A DNA stretch of 64,000 nt. Source: Doryteuthis pealeii (Eukaryota > Mollusca > Cephalopoda > Myopsida > Loliginidae). The notes beneath the pieces were generated by a model that worked only from the letters and a program-made list of their open reading frames with translations, searched no databases and was not told where the DNA came from. The stretch is from the NCBI GenBank assembly GCA_023376005.1, contig CM042151.1, positions 82,731,478-82,795,477 on the forward strand. Reading direction: 5' to 3'. Each line of letters opens with the position of its first letter. Positions within the stretch are counted from its first letter, which is position 1. This document shows positions 1-11,842 of this stretch, one piece after another. A program made the position numbers and the translations under genes.

Positions 1-2000
1 TACTCCTGCAATTGAAACTCCTGAAACTCGTAGCACAGTACCAGAATTTTGATCTGATTGTGTAATTTACTATTTGAGATCAACTGGTTATCAATTAATA
101 TGTATTCGAAGATAGGATTTTTTTTAAAGCAAATCCCTAATAAACTGATATAAAATCTAAAGTGAAATATGGACGTCCACTTTGTTTTTTATTCCAGGAC
201 ATTAATTTATACAATGAAATGATTTCAGGTTCGTATTTACTTTGATAAAAAAAGTGTTAAGATTAAACAACAGATTTTTATCGATTAACATTCACTAATT
301 CCTTCTAAAATTGTTTTTGTAATCTTTAAAGATCTTCATCAAATACACGCAACAATAGCACTGAATGCATCCAGTACGCGAATCCAAGTTTTGATATTAT
401 CACGTGGTCAATTCCTAATAAATATTCAAATCAGGGATTAATTTGAGAATGCAGAAAATGTGAAAATACGATAAATTAGAAATTTTAAAATATTTTATAT
501 TATATATTTTATATTTTTATATTGTCCTGTATCCTTTTTTCAAATTTTTTTTTTTACTTTGATGTTTAAAAGAATTTATATTATAATATCATACTAGTAA
601 CACCCTCCAGATTGCTCAATCCACCAGGGGTGGTGAGCATATATGTCTACTTCTGCAATTGAAATTCCTGAAACTCGTAGCCCAATACCAAAATTTTGAT
701 CAGATTGTGTAATTTTCTGTTTAAAATCAACTGGTTATCAATTAATTTGATAAAAGATTCTTATTTTAATTTTCATTGCTGAAATATAAGAAATCCTAAA
801 CAATATTATATTATGCCCTTTTATTTTTTTTCTTCTGTTATATTTCTTTCAAGATAATGTGCTTATGATAATGATAATTGGGTTGTCGTTGTTTTTTTTT
901 TTTTTTAGATTTACATACTATTCTCGTTTTGACTTGACTGAAAACGTTACCATTCGGAATAATTGGTCTTGTAAGATTTTATTGTCAAATCCACTTATTT
1001 GCTATTATTCTTTAGAGCTAGGAATCTATCACTGCTCGAAATTCCCAAATCCTTCTTTCCGTCAAACCAGTTACTCCAATTTTCTTAGTAATTACATGCA
1101 CACATATTCATACATTTAATTCATCATGTTGTCATAACGCACAATATAAAAATCACTCTTTTTATTTATTCCTTTATTTGAATGAGAGAATCAAGTTGAT
1201 ATAATTCTGAAAGATTGGTTTGCTGAATAAAGGTATTATAATATAATACTAGTAACACCCTCCACATTGCTCAATCCACCAGGGATGGGGAGCATATATG
1301 TTTACTCCCGCAACTGAAACTCCTGAAACTCGTAACACAGTACCAGTATTTTGATCTGATTGTGTAATTTACTCTTTGAGATCGACTGGTTATCAATTAA
1401 TTTGATGAAAGATTCTTTTCATTTTATTTTTTATTGCTGAATGATATAGAATCCTATTATATTATATACTTTTATCTTAAGATAATGTGCTTATGATAAT
1501 GATAATTGTTTCGCCGTTGTTTTGTTTTGTTTTTTTGTTTTTGTTTTGTTTTTGTTTTAGATTTTCATACTATTCTCTTTTGACTTGACTGAAAACGTTA
1601 CCATTCGGAATCATTGGTCTTGCAAGATTTTATTGCCAAATCCACTTATCTGCTAATATTCTTTAGAGCTAGGAATCCATCACTGCTCGAAATTCCCAAA
1701 TTCTTCTTTCCGTCAAACCAGTTACTCAAATTTTCTTAGTAAGTATATGCACACATATTCATACATTTGATTCATTATGTTTCCCCATTGTCATAACGCA
1801 CTATATAAAAATCTCACTCCCCAAATTTTTATTTATTCCTTTATTTGAGCGAGAGAGTCATATTGATATAATTCTGAAAGATTGGTTTACTGATTAAAGG
1901 TATTATAATATTATACAGGTAGCATTTGTATATGATATAAATGTTTTTCTCGTAGAATTATCATTTTTCTTCTATTTTTCAATGTTATGTTTATTTATTT
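1..2000. repeat. Tandem/mosaic repeat block, three copies about 650 bp apart
   Basis: A block containing the words 'cctgaaactcgta' and 'gtaccag..ttttgat.tgattgtgtaa' starts near 1, 645 and 1300. The block that follows it ('attcggaat.attggtcttg') occurs near 952 and 1612. Diverged copies reappear near 11250 and 24115, so this is part of the large repeated framework around the zinc-finger copies. The sequence at 100-480 also matches 2262-2640 and 24980-25330. The 86-codon open frame at 859-1119 is just translated repeat. No gene is supported. Confidence 0.75.
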
Positions 2001-2979
2001 GTCATCTATTTCCTATTAAAAATAACTTTAAGATTACTTAAGAGAATAACTATAGGTTTATATTACGTTTTTAAGGTCAACTATGTTTTTAATTATCAGT
2101 AAACATTTGTATGCATTCTTAACTAAATTATTTCTAATCGTGGATTATTTCCAATGGAGCTGATCTATTGTTCAGAATATTCTACTTTAAATAATGAATT
2201 GATGCATCACAGTTAAAATATGAAAAATAAGAAAAAGAAAAATCATGATTTAATAATATCTATTCGAAGATAGGATGTTGGTTTTAAAAGCAGATCCTTA
2301 ATAAAGATACATAAATCTAAACAGAAATATGATTTTTTTTTTCCAGGAATTAGTATATACATGCAACGGTTTCAAGTTCGTATTTACTTTTTTTTAAATA
2401 GTCATAACTACACATTTTTTTATCAATATTCCTTCCGAAATTGGTTTGGTTAGCTTTTAACATCATCACCATGTCGGAATATCGCCAAATATATCCAGAT
2501 CGTGAGTCTATGTTAATATCATATGGTCAGTTCTTAATAAATATCCAATCAGTGATTAATTTGAGAATGCAGAAAATACAAAATGTGAAAATACGATGAA
2601 TTCTCAAATTTAAAATACTTTGTTTTATAAATTAAAAATGGTTACATTTTACCATCAAGTTCTTCTTTTTTTTATTCTTTAATTTGATTCTGGACTGAAA
2701 AAGAATCTAAAGAAACATGAAAAATGAAAGAAAGAAAAAGAAAACATTTGGAAGTGAATTTTAAAGTAGATATCTTTTCAAGCGAATTTTATTAAAAGAA
2801 AAGAAAATTAAAATCTCATGAACCGCAATAAAAAGATTTTTAAAATTCCATGATTTTTGTATGAAAATTAAATAAAAAAGAAATTTCAATCGTAATCTTA
2901 AAAAGTTTTTCAAAGAGATTTTATTATTTTCACAAAAAATTAAAGTACCATGACTTTTGTATTTGTACCAAAGTAAACG
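2001..2979. other. AT-rich duplicated spacer without a gene
   Basis: This stretch is colinear with 11930-12480 and with 24620-25960 (shared words such as 'caatggagttgat', 'gattccctaataaa' and 'ttcaat.aaaattaaa'). It is part of the segmental unit lying 3' of each minus-strand zinc-finger gene copy. I see no open frame with recognisable content. Confidence 0.6.
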
Positions 2980-3048
2980 TACTGGAGTTTGAACTCACTT
3001 ACTACATTGTCGCAGTCCATCATGTTAGCCACTACACCACGGTGACTA
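2980..3048 (-). repeat. tRNA-like SINE head remnant
   Basis: On the minus strand there is an internal box A-like word (GGTGTAGTGGCTAACATG), then about 30 bases later a box B-like word (GAGTTCAAACTCC). This is the layout of an RNA polymerase III promoter in a tRNA-derived SINE. No acceptor stem can be formed, so it is not a functional tRNA. The same remnant sits in the same place relative to the zinc-finger copies at 12505-12566 and 30834-30894, so it was inserted before the segment was duplicated. Confidence 0.6.
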
Positions 3049-3349
3049 ACCCTAAAATTTAATGAATTATACTGAAAAGATAAAATACAAATGATGAGTT
3101 TGTGAAAGATAAAAATCAAAACCGATTGTTGGTTAAAAGAGACCAAAAAAGTATTTACAAAAAAAATCGAAATTTTGTGAAAAGAAAATTTTAAGAGTCA
3201 CCGAACGATAACAGAAAAATATATTCTCTTTAGATTTTACTTAAAGTAAATGGGAATATATACGTTTCCAAGTGTCCGTATATTTTTTATTTACATATCA
3301 TCACTGGCTTCTTGGGATTTGTATTTTCTTAATCATTTAGATTTGTATT

Positions 3350-4530
3350 CATTAATCCACTTGAAGCAGCTGCAAAAACTTTCTTGTTTCTGTGTTGAGG
3401 AATTTGGACAGTGTTAATGGGAGTATTTTGTACAATACAGACGTTCTCGAAATCCATCATGTTTACACCATTGTGAAAATACTTCCACGATTTAAGATGA
3501 ACATATCTTTATATTGCCAAAAACACTATGATTGTTCAATTCATGGAATTGCCTCCAATACATTATCTTCAATTGGAATGTTTATTTCTAATCCATTAGA
3601 AGCAGTTGAGAAACTTCCATGTTTCTGTGTCGAGGGAATTGGACTGTGTTGATTGTTAGTATTTTCTTCGAACCTGACGTTTTGCATTTGTGACTTCACG
3701 CCTGTGTTATCAATTATTGATCTAATGTTTTCATCTCGTAAAGGTTCTTCTATTGGTATTCATACATAGAATGATGAGTATCAAGATTAAATATCTGATT
3801 GGACATTTCAATTTCTGTGGAAACCCGTGAGAAATTATCGAAGCTGATTTGCCTTTCTTCGGTAATTTTTGATATTGAAGGAAAATATTGTTCTATGTTT
3901 CCCGCTGAATAATTTACACTTTCGGATGGATGTTCTATTGTTCTGTCCTTAACTGATATTTCTGTGTTAGGCATTGACATGTGCAAGTTTTGTCCATTTT
4001 CTGCATTAAAGAAAAAAGAGTTTGTGTCTTGTCTTTCGTTCAACGTAGGAATATTTTTGCCGTTTTGAGTTTGTATATTTAAAACAAAAGGTGAAAATGT
4101 TGACTGAATATTCTGTAAAATAAATTGTTGTGGAAAATTATTTTTGTTAATTGCATTAAATCGTGTCGATAAGTTTGGATAATTAGCAACATTTTGATTG
4201 GTTATTTCATCTTGAAATGAATGTTGTTCAGGATGTATCGATGTTGATGATTGAATAATGGAAGATGAATGCTTTCAATGATTTGCCCTATTTGCATTAA
4301 ATCGAGTAAGTTTGAACATTTGGCAACATTTTGTTTAATCTTGGAATGAATGTTGTTCAAGATGTATCGATATAGATGATTAAATATTGGACGATGACTG
4401 CTTTGAAAGATTTACCACATATAATACCGATAGTATAACACCTGATTCTTCATTGGAAATGTGTAATGGTATACTGATTCATACCATCCATTGTGCTCTG
4501 ATTTATCGCTGGGATATTTGGCTGGAAAAA
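3350..4530 (-). pseudogene. Zinc-finger copy A: decayed C-terminal tail region
   Basis: Reading leftward from the stop of the finger ORF at 4531, the sequence still encodes pieces of the long non-finger tail seen in copy B, but in shifted frames and with stops. The best piece (3750-4043) begins around N-E-R-Q, contains G-Q-N-L-H-M-S-M-P-N-T and ends at a stop after Y-E-Y-Q. A further piece at about 3535-3650 carries N-I-P-I-E-D-N-V-L-E-x-I-P-W-I-E, matching the very end of copy B. Two internal duplications are visible: about 3350-3470 repeats 3592-3690, and 4330-4420 repeats 4210-4300. Protein-level similarity to B shows a coding origin; as it stands it cannot be translated as one protein. 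Confidence 0.65.
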
Positions 4531-5385
4531 TTATGTATGTGCACATGGATGATATTTTAAATGGTGAACCTCTGAATAGTCTTTGTTGCAATTATCACAT
4601 TTGAATGGCCTCGTTGTTGTATGTGTGAGTTGATGTATTATCAGATTGATATGCGAAGAAAAACTTGCGTCACATACCTTACATGTAAATGGTCTGTCTC
4701 TTGTATGTGTGCGTTGAAGAATTTCTCGATGGTGTGTCATCTGATTGTTCATCGTGATTTTTTTTTTGTATACTTGGTATGAATATCCGTTCTCACCTTC
4801 AGTTGTGCTCAGATTTCTGGCTGAGATGTTCGGCTGTGGAAATTCTTCTAGTTGTGAATTATTAAATGGAGTTTTTATTTCTTTGTTATTTGAGGAAGTG
4901 CTATTATTTCCGCTTCTATGTGTGCGTTCATGACTCTTTAAATATTGAGCCCGTGTAAAGGCTTTATCGCATTGATGACATTTGAAGGGTTTCACTCCTG
5001 TATGTATGCGTTCATGACGTTTTAAATTGCTAGCCTGTGTAAAGGCTTTCCTGCATGTATGACATTTAAATGGCATCTCTCCTGTATGTATGCGTTCATG
5101 ACGTTTTAAAGTGACTGACTGTGCAAAGGCTTTGGGGCAATGATTACATTTGAAGGGTTTCTCTCCACTGTGTATACGCATATGAACTATTAACTTTGAG
5201 TTGGATGCAACAGCTTTGTCACATATATCGCATACACATGCCATATCTCCTATAATTTCTCGTATGTGGACCTTTATGATTTCTTTAAAAATAAAATTGA
5301 AACACATCCATCGAATTTGAACACTTGTCCCCTGTATATATTCAATCTTTAAATGGTAACTTTTCGGAATTGTGATTGCGTCCAA
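4531..5385 (-). CDS. C2H2 zinc-finger protein, copy A (six fingers)
   Basis: The 284-codon open frame encodes six canonical C-x2-C-x12-H-x3-H fingers: four in tandem (about residues 52-156) joined by TGEKP-like linkers (SGEKPFKC, TGEMPFKC, TGVKPFKC), then a linker of about 75 residues, then two more (about 237-284). Tandem C2H2 fingers bind DNA, so this is probably a nuclear transcription factor or transposon-silencing factor; its target is unknown. The open frame begins with TTG at 5385. Likelier starts are the ATG at 5307 or the ATG at 5244, which directly precedes finger 1. There is no KRAB, BTB or SCAN domain. The frame ends just after the last finger histidine, the same place as in copies C and D, while copy B reads on into a tail. 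The linker repeats the N-I-S-A-R-N-L-S...N-N-Q-M motif found after the fingers in B, so it is an internal duplication. Whether it is expressed is unknown; it is the best-preserved finger array here together with D. Confidence 0.7.
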   Translation of the reverse strand: MDAITIPKSYHLKIEYIQGTSVQIRWMCFNFIFKEIIKVHIREIIGDMACVCDICDKAVASNSKLIVHMRIHSGEKPFKCNHCPKAFAQSVTLKRHERIHTGEMPFKCHTCRKAFTQASNLKRHERIHTGVKPFKCHQCDKAFTRAQYLKSHERTHRSGNNSTSSNNKEIKTPFNNSQLEEFPQPNISARNLSTTEGENGYSYQVYKKKITMNNQMTHHREILQRTHTRDRPFTCKVCDASFSSHINLIIHQLTHTTTRPFKCDNCNKDYSEVHHLKYHPCAHT

Positions 5386-5428
5386 TAACTGTAAGCTCGT
5401 GTCGATTTAAAATATTTTGCCTCGATTC

Positions 5429-5434
5429 ACTTAC
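5429..5434 (-). promoter_or_regulatory. Conserved 5' splice-donor-like site upstream of copy A
   Basis: Read on the minus strand, GTAAGT lies in the context TTATTAT|GTAAGTGAATCGAG. The same 14-base stretch, GTAAGTGAATCGAG, is present upstream of copy B (14943-14948). Multi-finger C2H2 genes commonly have a short 5' exon and one large finger exon, so this may be the donor of an upstream exon. The matching acceptor is not obvious. The context is lost in copy D. Confidence 0.4.
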
Positions 5435-5449
5435 ATAATAATTCTGTTT

Positions 5450-5984
5450 TTACTATTCAACAAAATGGTAAGCATCCTGCAATTAAATCTCTGAGTACAC
5501 CAAATCCAATGACGATAGAAATATGTAAGTTGTTTTCCACGATTTAAGATACAGGATAATCTACAGTGAAATATCACATGAGATATATTTTCCCGGTGAT
5601 GAATCTGCAATCAAGGAAACAGAACATTAAAAGATAAATAAATACATTGTTTCGAATCATTCGAGAAAAAAAATGAAGATTTCAGTTCCAAAACAAAATT
5701 TTCTTTCTTTCCGAATTTGAAACACCGTAACAATTAGTAGGTATTAGTTCGATATCGAAGTTGAAGTGTATTTTTGAATGAACTATTTTTTGTTTTCATT
5801 AAAAATGATACAATCTTATTTTTTTTAAATCTGCATTAAAATCTATCACCGTATAGATGGAAGACTTTTAGATGGGTTAGATAATTAGGAAGCTGTTTTT
5901 TTTTTAATGCTTTTATATTAATTTTGAAAAGCTTAGCATGAGGAGATGTTAGTTTCCAGAAATAATCATGATAATTCTGAACAG
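5450..5984. other. Duplicated AT-rich sequence upstream of zinc-finger copy A
   Basis: It is colinear with 14950-15480 (copy B) and 32770-33060 (copy D), including 'atgaatctg.aatcaa' and 'ttttctttctttcc'. It would be the promoter-proximal region of the minus-strand gene. No clear TATA box or CpG island is visible and no coding frame is recognised. Confidence 0.5.
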
Positions 5985-7420
5985 TAAAGAATGCGAGCGC
6001 CAAAGAATATATCAAATGATACTATGACCTCTCGTTGAATACGTTTTCTTAAATTTACTAAGATATACACCCGACGAAAGAGATATATCAGATGTCCATG
6101 CCGTATAGCACGTTACATTCCCAGCTTCCTTCTCGTTCGTCTTTTATAATAATAGAATAACTAACGTAACACTAGTTCTCATAGACTTATATGATAAGTT
6201 CGCACACATAGGCGTCAAAGAATTCATCATATGATATATTTACCCCTAACCCTGAAACCCATACTTTTTCCTCGTCTCATATACAAATATTATTTGATTC
6301 ATCGGTAATAAAAATAGATGTTATCTTCCCCACACAGAAATCTCATTCCATAGATTGTGGTTAGATTTTACGTGTATAAGCTAAATTGAATAAGTTTTCT
6401 TAATATTGATAATATAATCTCCAGTTGTAATAATTGAAAAAACTCTCAGTCCAAATTGAGTTCGGTTGGGGAGAAAAGCTTCAAATAAGAGGAGGCGATA
6501 GTTGTTAATATGTAAGCTCACCCTGAATCCATACTTTTGTGGACCCCACTGGAGTAGCTCTCCAACGAAGAAGTCACACCACTTCTTTTATGAAAACCAT
6601 TCAATAAAACACGTTTTTTACCCAGTTTACTTATCAGTCTCTCTTTGATAGTAACAAAACACCAAACGTAACACTAGTGTTATGTGGCGTATATCATAAT
6701 TTCACACTAAGCAATGTAAGACACAAAGAATATATCAAAAGATATCGTGACCTCCAATAGAATTCGTTGTCTTAAAGCTGTTAAGATATACAATCGATTG
6801 TAAGAAATAAAACAAGAATATACATCCATAAAAATGTCTGTCTTCCTTACTTGATTATTTTAAAGTGAATAAAGGTTTTTTATGAAGTTAATTTTAAAAG
6901 AATATTCATCCTAATTCTCATTCAACTGCCGGATTACATTTTAATATTTTTTCCACGTCAAAATATAATTACCATGTATAATATTTCTTTACTTTCTTTG
7001 TCAATTCAAAATTACGTTTAGCGAGGATTTTTGAAATAGGATTATTTTATTAAATATTAAAATCGACATTTCCTATTATCATCAATTGTGTTTTGTAGAA
7101 ATTTGACCCACGGAACAATAAAAAAAACTCAAAGGGACTTTTAAAAAAAGTCAGTGAAATGACACCCACCCCATTGAATGCAAACGTCTAATTGAATCTC
7201 TGCCATGACGGAAATAAGCTGTTCTCTAAAAATCTTAAAGCTGTTAAGATATACACTCGATTGTAAGAAATAAGATAAGAATGTACATCCATAGAAATAT
7301 TTGTATTCCTTAAATGATTAATTTAAACTAAAAAAATTGCTATGAATTTTGGTGAAAAAATATTTATCCTAATTTTCATTTAGCTAAATATTTTCTTTTT
7401 TTGGGGGGGGGTCATTCAAA
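5985..7420. repeat. Tandem repeat block ('caaagaatatatcaaa' family)
   Basis: A segment with the words 'caaagaatatatcaaa.gata', 'gacctcc' and 'gctaagatataca' recurs near 6000, 6728 and (its second half) 7235. The same family forms three copies at 15555, 16033 and 16595 and one at 41227. Interspersed words 'accctgaatccatactt' and 'gtaacactagt.ct' belong to the same unit. It is non-coding and lies upstream of zinc-finger copies A and B, consistent with segmental duplication of the whole neighbourhood. Confidence 0.65.
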
Positions 7421-7539
7421 TAAATCAGACATTTTAAAATCCACGTTTGTTATTTCAAGAAGTACAAAGTATTTTATAAATATATTTAGCTTACCAATTA
7501 ATTTCTAGCATAAGAGTTATTACTATACAAAATATGTTA

Positions 7540-9400
7540 CGAATATAAATTTTAACAGGCGTTATAGAAAGCCAAATTAACACCCCCTCAAAAATCTTAT
7601 GTAGTATTTCTAAAAGTTTCTAAAAAATGTTTTGAAAATAAATTATGATACATTCTAAGTTTTCTATTAACAACTTTACAAAAATATAAAGTTTAAACTA
7701 TGGTCGAACTATCAAAACTGACAATTTAATTTAAATGTTCCAGATTTTAGAAAGGTTGCAACTGATGAAATAATGTAGTTTAGTTAAGAAAATATTTTAA
7801 GAAATTTAACTCCTCTATTTAAAATCGGAAACTTTCATTCAAAGTTCTTCCTAAAAATAAAAATAGAACTTTCAAGATATAAAATCATTCATCTCGAATA
7901 AATAGGCGGTAGAATAAAAACATTTATAAAATGATTGTAACGTATCAAATTGAATTTAACCAGAATTATAAACATGGGATATTCAATTCGTCAAAGACCG
8001 AGGGAACTACAATACAAAATTTCATTCAAATTCGTTCCTAAATTAAAAATGGAACTTTCAAGATATCAAGTCATTCATCTTAAATGAAAAATATCGTATT
8101 AAATTGGCAAAATCGTATCAAACTGAAACTAACAAGAACATCATAATTATAACATGTAATATTTAAATCGTCAATCGCTTAACGAATTGTAATATACTAT
8201 ATATTGTAAACCTGGAAATTAAGATTAGAATTAAACAATATGTTATTTAATATATATTCGTATATTTTTTTATATAACAAGAAAAATACAACTTAAAACA
8301 TAAACACAAAAGATAGATTAAATAGAACTCACCTTTTTCGTTGCACTCAGCAAATGATTATTTTCAGAGAATTGGTCAATTTGATATAATTATTAAATAT
8401 ATGGTAGTAAAATAATATACGGAATATTACACTGGCTAAATGTTTGGGGGGGGGTAAGTTACTTCGAGTTATTATTAAGTCCTACGTTTATTATTTTTGA
8501 TATCTTACTCCGAAAAAGAATTCCCTGCAACAAAAGAAAAAAATACAAATATCTTGTAAACAAAGGTACGTGAGTTCGTTCCTTACTTTTACTTAATGTT
8601 GCGTCCAAAACTGGAAAATATTCTGAACATTTAGAAATCTAGATAAACACAATGTGTAGAATAATTAATGCGGTTAAAAAAGGGTTGGGGTGGGGTTGTT
8701 AACTTTCGAGACATTATTCAAGTCTTACGTTTATTATTTCTAATATATCTTACTAAGAAAAAGAATTCCCTGCAAGTGATGACAAAAGTGCAAATATCTG
8801 GTAAACTAGGGTACGTGAGTTCGTTCCTTATTATTTTCGCAGAGTCCAAACCTTGAGAATATTCTGAATATTTAAGAATATTGATAGAAGCGATATTTAA
8901 AATCTTTCTGACTTCTTATTCGTATATTATTGATATAAAAAGACAAAGACAAATTCAAATATATACAAGATATTAATTACACGTAACTCACCTTTTTCTG
9001 GTTATTTTCAGAGAATGAATCAATTTAATATAATTGTTAAATATATGATAGTAAAATGAAATACAGGATATTACTCTGGCTAAATGGTAAGGGGAGTAAA
9101 ATAATATTTGCGTCTGTATTTTAAATAATCTTACTACGGAAAAGAATTCCTGCAAAGAAAAAAAAGTTCAAATATCCTGTAAACAAGAGAACGTGGTTCG
9201 TTCTGTACTCTTACTTTTTGTAGCGTTAAAAACTAGAAAATATTCAGAAGATTTAAGAATATTGATGGACATGATGTATAGAATATTTCATTACGCGAGT
9301 TTGTTCCTTACACTTTTGTAGCTGTAGAATATTGCATGAGGTTTTTAAAAAATTTACTTGGGAAATATTCTCATTTTTTTTTTATTATAAACATTTTGAA
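7540..9400. repeat. Copy of the ~1.9-kb intergenic unit (partly tandem)
   Basis: This holds a block containing 'gttttctattaacaactttac' (7655-7680), a block with 'aacatcataattataacatgt' (8135-8160), and then a repeated module: minus-strand exon-like end with a GTGAGT donor (8327-8345 and again 8986-9000), 'tattattcaagtc.tacgttta', and a box B-like 'gtacgtgagttcgttcctta' at 8565, 8805 and 9188. Related copies lie at 26800-28650, 28740-30180, 36110-37110, 37640-39400 and 41330-41710. No convincing coding frame was found. Confidence 0.65.
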
Positions 9401-9594
9401 AAATTATATTGTTTATTTAATCTTGATAATAAATGTTGTATTCATTCAATTATCATTATGGGTTCTACAAAGACGAATATTTCTCTCGGGAAATGTGTGA
9501 AAGATAGAAAAGACAAAATGCACATTTGATTGTTAAAATTGTTTAGATTTACATAGCCTTTCTTCCTGTCGGATCCCCCCTCTCTCTTTCTGTC

Positions 9595-9597
<3 letters not shown>

Positions 9598-9645
<48 letters not shown>
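9598..9645. repeat. (TG)/(TA)n microsatellite
   Basis: A short TG run passes into about 22 TA units. It abuts the start of a SINE fragment, a junction type seen repeatedly in this window. Confidence 0.95.
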
Positions 9646-9648
<3 letters not shown>

Positions 9649-9830
9649 GAAAGGGCACAAATCCAACTAGTCCCCCTCAACTATGATTAATAGTAGGGCC
9701 GACTCAGCTCTTAAACCTAGGTATGGCAACCAGTGTCGGTAAAGAAAAACCCTAAAGTAAAACCGGTTAAAATGCTCTTACAATTTGACCTTGTGTCACA
9801 TCCTGCAGAAGGTTAGGTAAATACATACAA
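9645..9830 (+). mobile_element. SINE family 2, head-less copy
   Basis: It matches the body of the better copy at 43292-43555: 'gggaaagg.a..aatcc', 'tagtagggc.gactc.gctctt', and the shared 3' end 'gaccttgtgtc.catcctgc'. The tRNA-like head is missing and the 5' end lies at the TA run. Confidence 0.7.
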
Positions 9831-10024
9831 ATAAAGCAATGGATATCTCAAACAATACTGACACTGATTCCTGGAAAATTCTCGTTGGAGTTTTGCAATG
9901 GAATATATTACCATGATTTATATTTATAATAATTGTTGATAATGTACAAAATTATTATTATCATTAGATCTAAAAATTCACTAAAAAATAGAGAGAAGTA
10001 CATGATACACCTACACAAACTATT

Positions 10025-10430
10025 ATTGATGCAGACTACGCAGATGATATAACAATTCTCGAAAATACTCCTACCAAACCTTTGAGCAGACAGCAAGAGG
10101 TTCCGTCATCAATGTGAACTTAGATAAAACAAAGTTCATGAGTTTAAAACTGAATAGAGCCATCTCCTCAGTAAGTGGCAAACATCTGAAATTAGTATAC
10201 CTGTTCACATACCGAGGTAGTAATATCTCATCCACGGAAAGCGATGTCAATATATGTATAGAAAAGACATAGACTGCTATTGACTACTTATTGATCATAT
10301 GGAAATATTTATTCTCTAAGAGAATAAAACGTGAATTCTTCCAAGCTGTATCTTTATAAGCACTATTGTATGGCGGCACCATGTAGACTTGAACAAAACC
10401 CTCAGACATAGACATAGACTGCTATTGACT
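10025..10430 (+). pseudogene. RTE-like LINE fragment (end of RT and connector), decayed
   Basis: In shifted plus frames the sequence encodes D-Y-A-D-D (the RT catalytic box) near 10035, then D-K-T-K-F-M-S, then G-S-N-I-S-S-T-E-S-D-V-N, then K-R-E-F-F-Q-A-V. Stops and frameshifts interrupt it. These motifs are those of the same LINE family present on the minus strand at 17357-18712. It is dead, and its close sister copy lies only about 500 bp away (10530-10910). Confidence 0.75.
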
Positions 10431-10529
10431 AATTATCGATCATAAGGAAATTTTAATTCTTTGATTTTTATTTATTTTTTATTAAGTTATTATTAGACCT
10501 AAAAAGAGAAAGAAGTACATGATACTCCC

Positions 10530-10910
10530 ACACAAACTACCAAAATATCAGACTACGCAGATGATCAAGCAATTCTCGTAAACCCTTGTACCCAAGCCTT
10601 GAGCAGACAGCAAGAGGTTTCGGCATCTACGTAAAACAAAGTTCGTGTGTTTTAAACAGAATGGAGTCATCTCCTCATTAAATGGCAAGCATCTGAAATT
10701 AGTATGCCTGTTCAAATACCGAGGTAGCAATATCTCATCTACAGAAAGTGATGTCAATATATGTATTGGAAAGACATAGACTGCTATTGACTAGTTATTG
10801 ATAATATGGAAATATTTATTCTTCCAAGCTGTATCTTTATAAGCACTATTGTATGGCGGCACCATGTAGACTTGAACAAAACCCTCAGATCGTAAGAATG
10901 ATTGAAGTCA
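10530..10910 (+). pseudogene. Second, duplicated RTE-like LINE fragment
   Basis: This is a near-copy of 10025-10430, sharing 'gactacgcagatgat', 'gagcagacagcaagaggtt', 'taccgaggtag.aatatctcat' and 'tatggcggcaccatgtagac'. Its left flank is also shared (agaagtacatgatac), so the duplication includes host sequence. A third copy is at 42700-43100. It has multiple stops and is not translatable. Confidence 0.75.
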
Positions 10911-11051
10911 CCATATTTAAATATATTTTCTCTCAATTTTCTTTGTGTTCCGTTTCTTTCACCTGCCATTACAGCAGATCTATGGGACGTTTGACATATC
11001 AATATGGTTTTAACATGCGTTATTGTCAGAACCATTCGCATATTGTAACCC

Positions 11052-11056
<5 letters not shown>

Positions 11057-11104
<48 letters not shown>

Positions 11105-11194
11105 CACAACATTTTGGTGAATTGAAGAGAGACCTTTCTTCGACCGAGAAGTCACTGTCACTATATGTATGTGTGCGCACACAAACACACACAC

Positions 11195-11245
<51 letters not shown>

Positions 11246-11250
11246 TGTGT
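11057..11250. repeat. Cluster of (TA)n, (AC)n and (TG)n microsatellites
   Basis: There is a TA run at 11057-11100, then at 11172-11241 an AC run, a TA run and a TG run, which makes a locally self-complementary (AC)n(TA)n(TG)n structure. Tyr-Ile and Val-Cys repeat frames over it are artefacts of the dinucleotides. Confidence 0.9.
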
Positions 11251-11632
11251 ACTCCTGGAACTTACACTCTTGAAACTTGTACCAATATTGTGATAAGATT
11301 AAGTAATTCACTGTTTAACTTCAATTTGTTATCAGTTAATTCAATAAAAGATTCTCATTTTAATTTTCATTGATGAATTAGAAGGAATCCTAAACAATAT
11401 TATATTCTGCCCTGTTTTTCTTTTGTCTTTCTTCCATGTTAGTGTGCTTGACTTGCCGTTGTTTTTCAGTTACATCTTATGTCATTTTAAAATTTCATAG
11501 GTAATTATATAATAGTTATTTTAAATATATAAAGAATAAAAAGAGGTGATACAGATAATCGTATAGCATTGCTTATTATTGGAGTCATATTATGAATAAT
11601 ATTTAAAAAAGAAAAACAATTATTCTAGGTGT

Positions 11633-11688
<56 letters not shown>

Positions 11689-11793
11689 CTTTTCCTTAAA
11701 GTAAATAAGCTGGGATTGAAGAAATTCCATTGGAAGTCATTTACCCGAGGAATGCATTGGAAATCATTTATTGACAAATGTATAAGAATGGTG

Positions 11794-11840
<47 letters not shown>
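11633..11840. repeat. Two (TA)n microsatellites flanking a 110-bp insert
   Basis: TA runs at 11637-11687 and 11796-11840 bracket sequence that contains a short direct repeat, 'cattggaa(g/a)tcattta', twice. No gene. Confidence 0.9.

Positions 11841-11842
<2 letters not shown>

Noticed and set aside
3750..4043. Independent small gene beginning near N-E-R-Q
   Set aside because: It starts at a TTG inside a frame that is homologous to the middle of the copy B tail; it is a fragment of the zinc-finger gene, not a separate gene.
10784..11373. Frames with Tyr-Ile and Thr-His or Val-Cys repeats
   Set aside because: Translations of TA, CA and TG runs; the same applies to similar frames at 9442, 11629, 18651, 42155, 43056, 45940, 51624 and 52387.
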